Source: Promerops cafer (taxonomy: Eukaryota > Chordata > Aves > Passeriformes > Nectariniidae). Taken from it: a stretch of 64,000 nucleotides of DNA. The number at the start of each line of letters is the position of its first letter. Position 1 is the stretch's first letter. The notes below the pieces were generated by a model. It saw only the letters and a program-made list of their open reading frames with translations, was not told where the DNA came from and ran no database searches. Shown piece by piece: positions 62,179-64,000 of the stretch. The stretch covers positions 434,001 to 498,000 of the forward strand of contig VZSE01012296.1 in NCBI GenBank assembly GCA_013398275.1, given 5' to 3'. The position numbers were made by a program, and so were the translations under genes.

Positions 62179-64000
62179 TTCTGCCTTGGGTTCAATAGTG
62201 TAACAGCAATTAGGTTCTAAAGCAATTAGGACCAGCAACACATAGGATAAAGCACACTGTGGGTGTAAAACAGCCCACCCTGGTAGTGCTCTAGCAGTCC
62301 ATGCATCATACCCTGCAGATAAGCTGCCAGAGGATATTTTATGCTTCTGCTGTTCTTGGGAAATTGCTGTTTCAACTGTCCTGTTTTGAAGATTAAGGAA
62401 ATGGATTCGCTCAATCAAAGTATTTTGCTGTTGAAAAATAATGGCAGATTGAATCATGTAATATCATAATGTAAGTTTGCCATAAAAATAATTCCAAAAC
62501 TGTATGTTTTCAGTCAACAGCTTGCTGTAAATTTGAAAAGTAATTACTCACCTGTTAGCAGGAAAGTAAGATCTGACAGTCTTTGGTAGGGGGGAGGAGA
62601 AACAAAATGTGTAGTTAAGAGGTTCCAGCCTTCCTCTGCTTTAATGCTCAGTGAATTTGAATCCTTGTGGCAACCTAGATCAGAGCCTGGTCTTGGCTGT
62701 GTTGGTAGTGGGAGTCCTCTTGTGCAGGTAGCCCAGTTTCCCTGTGCCCCAGTTAAGAGTTGCCCCAGCTCTGTTTAGTGAGGTGCAGTCCCACTTCAGG
62801 CCCATATGTAATGAGAGTCCCAGATGGCTTTGTGCAGCCAGGTTTGTGCCTTTTTTTTTTCTCTGTCTCTTCAGTGAAGCTGAAATTTTCTTTCCAGTTA
62901 CACCTGGTTGTTAACCCTTCCTTCATCCAAAAGGTAACCAGATGGTGATTTGCATTTCCCAGGGGACCAAAAGCAGTGAAGGCTAACACTGGAGCTGCTT
63001 ACTTCTCCCTGAGCATTCCTCCTCTGACCGTGCTGTGCACATTTCTGGGAACCTAAACCAGCTGTGGACAGGCATTTCTTTATGTTTTGTGGTTTACTAA
63101 TCCAGGTTTCAACCACTAGACTTTCTAATGTACAACCACTGGTGGTGTCACTGTTCACAGCTTGATCCCACATGAACCCATGCTAGTTTGCACAATAAAA
63201 CCCGTCATACGTTTAATTCTAAAAAAAGGGTTTGCCTAAAAGAGTGGTGTGAATCTCTTTGAAATAGATATGTATTAAATTTTTATGTGTGAAACTGGAA
63301 AAAACCTTGCCTTTTTGTATTACCAATTTGTTACATGAAATATCCTTTGTGTGGTCCATGCCACATGTACAGCAAAATGCAGCTGTGCAAATGGACACGT
63401 TACTTGGCTTTTGTCAGGTTGCATCAGTCAAAACAAATGCTGCCTTCTGTTCCTCGGCTGCTTTGCCTGTGCCCTCCTGGTTTCTTTGCTCAGTGGAATC
63501 CCTTTTTTGCTCTCATTCTGTCTGCTACAAATGGTTAGGAGTGGGAGTCAGCAGAAGCAGTTTGATTTTCATTGCAAGTGAGGACAGCAGCAGGCAGGGC
63601 ATAGCAGCCAGGCTCTCCAGCCCTTCACTGGGGCACCACATGGGTTTCAGTAAACTGGGAAGGCTGGACTGATCTTAGGAAGCACTTGGGTTTAGATTGT
63701 TTCTCTCCTGGAAACCTGTACAGATCTGATTGGTAGGCAAACAACAGGAGGAGTTAAAGGCAGATTAGGCAGTAAGAGAACAGGATACTTCTGGCCTTGG
63801 GACATGAGGGCTTCTGCCTTGGCCAACAGCTACAGGACAGTACTGTGAGAGTGATGGAAAAGCAGCTCTTTTTGGGAACCTTCCTGCCCTGCTCTTCGGC
63901 TGGTTTGGATGGGTTCTCACCCACCTCATCAAATGACCCAAGTATTTTGTCTCTTAGTTCCATGATGTGTATCAAGAAGCCACGTCAGACTGCAGTGTTT

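Larger units (their letters stand above)
54455..64000. other. Non-coding DNA, no gene recognised
   Basis: No gene could be supported. A 142-codon open frame at 59013-59441 (plus) lies in a locally GC-richer patch but has no recognisable motif. Minus-strand frames at 57350-57739 and plus-strand frames at 63289-63672 are of similar chance-level length. Small simple repeats are GCT x5 at 59729-59743, an ATATC-like run at 61115-61137 and an AAC-rich patch at 62130-62178. Confidence 0.65.

Noticed and set aside
1..64000. CRISPR arrays, operons, prophage, rRNA, tRNA, and intact LTR or viral elements
   Set aside because: No regularly spaced repeat array, no tightly packed long frames, no recognisable structured RNA gene and no retroviral gag, pol or env segment could be seen. 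The sequence has vertebrate nuclear character.

Overview
The window looks like non-coding vertebrate nuclear DNA, most likely from a bird. It is AT-rich (roughly 40% GC by eye), strongly CpG-poor and split by stops in all six frames. It has no operon-like packing and no recognisable prokaryotic genes. The best lineage evidence is two CR1-family LINE fragments: one of about 640 bp with remnants of the reverse-transcriptase C-terminus and a typical ATTCTATGATTCT-type 3' end, and one 67-bp inverted 3' tail. CR1 is the dominant LINE of birds and is also common in turtles and crocodilians. Recognised repeats cover only a few percent of the window, which fits a compact avian genome. T/G-rich low-complexity DNA with a 15-G run is also often seen in bird assemblies.

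Layout. 1-4970 is featureless apart from a 23-bp tandem duplication and an A14 run. 4971-5013 is a small CpG-retaining block ending in a good splice donor, my best candidate for an exon or conserved element on the left side. 5014-13191 is plain non-coding DNA. 13192-13830 is the large CR1 fossil, plus strand. 13831-21410 contains a 56-bp tandem duplication and a polypyrimidine tract that ends like a 3' splice site. 21411-21477 is the second CR1 tail, minus strand. 21478-33474 contains a T/G tract with G15 and a possible very old CR1 remnant near 32213. 33475-33760 is a long TA/TG/TATG microsatellite. 33761-41500 contains a sharply bounded 62-bp direct repeat, with copies 1.8 kb apart. 41501-41952 is an open frame ending on an AGG|GTAAGT donor, a weak candidate coding exon. 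41953-54359 contains a pyrimidine/GC-box block followed by a YY1-like motif. 54360-54454 is a tandem duplication around the only N in the window. The rest to 64000 is ordinary, with one 142-codon open frame and small simple repeats.

No complete protein-coding gene, tRNA, rRNA, CRISPR array or intact mobile element is supported. The window is best read as intergenic DNA or the interior of a large intron. Most translated frames are chance ORFs: at this base composition about one stop-free run of 140 or more codons is expected by chance across six frames, and about two are present outside repeats. I found no convincing evidence of a new biological system. The observations most worth checking are the 62-bp repeat pair, the CpG-rich mini-exon candidate and the open frame with a strong donor.
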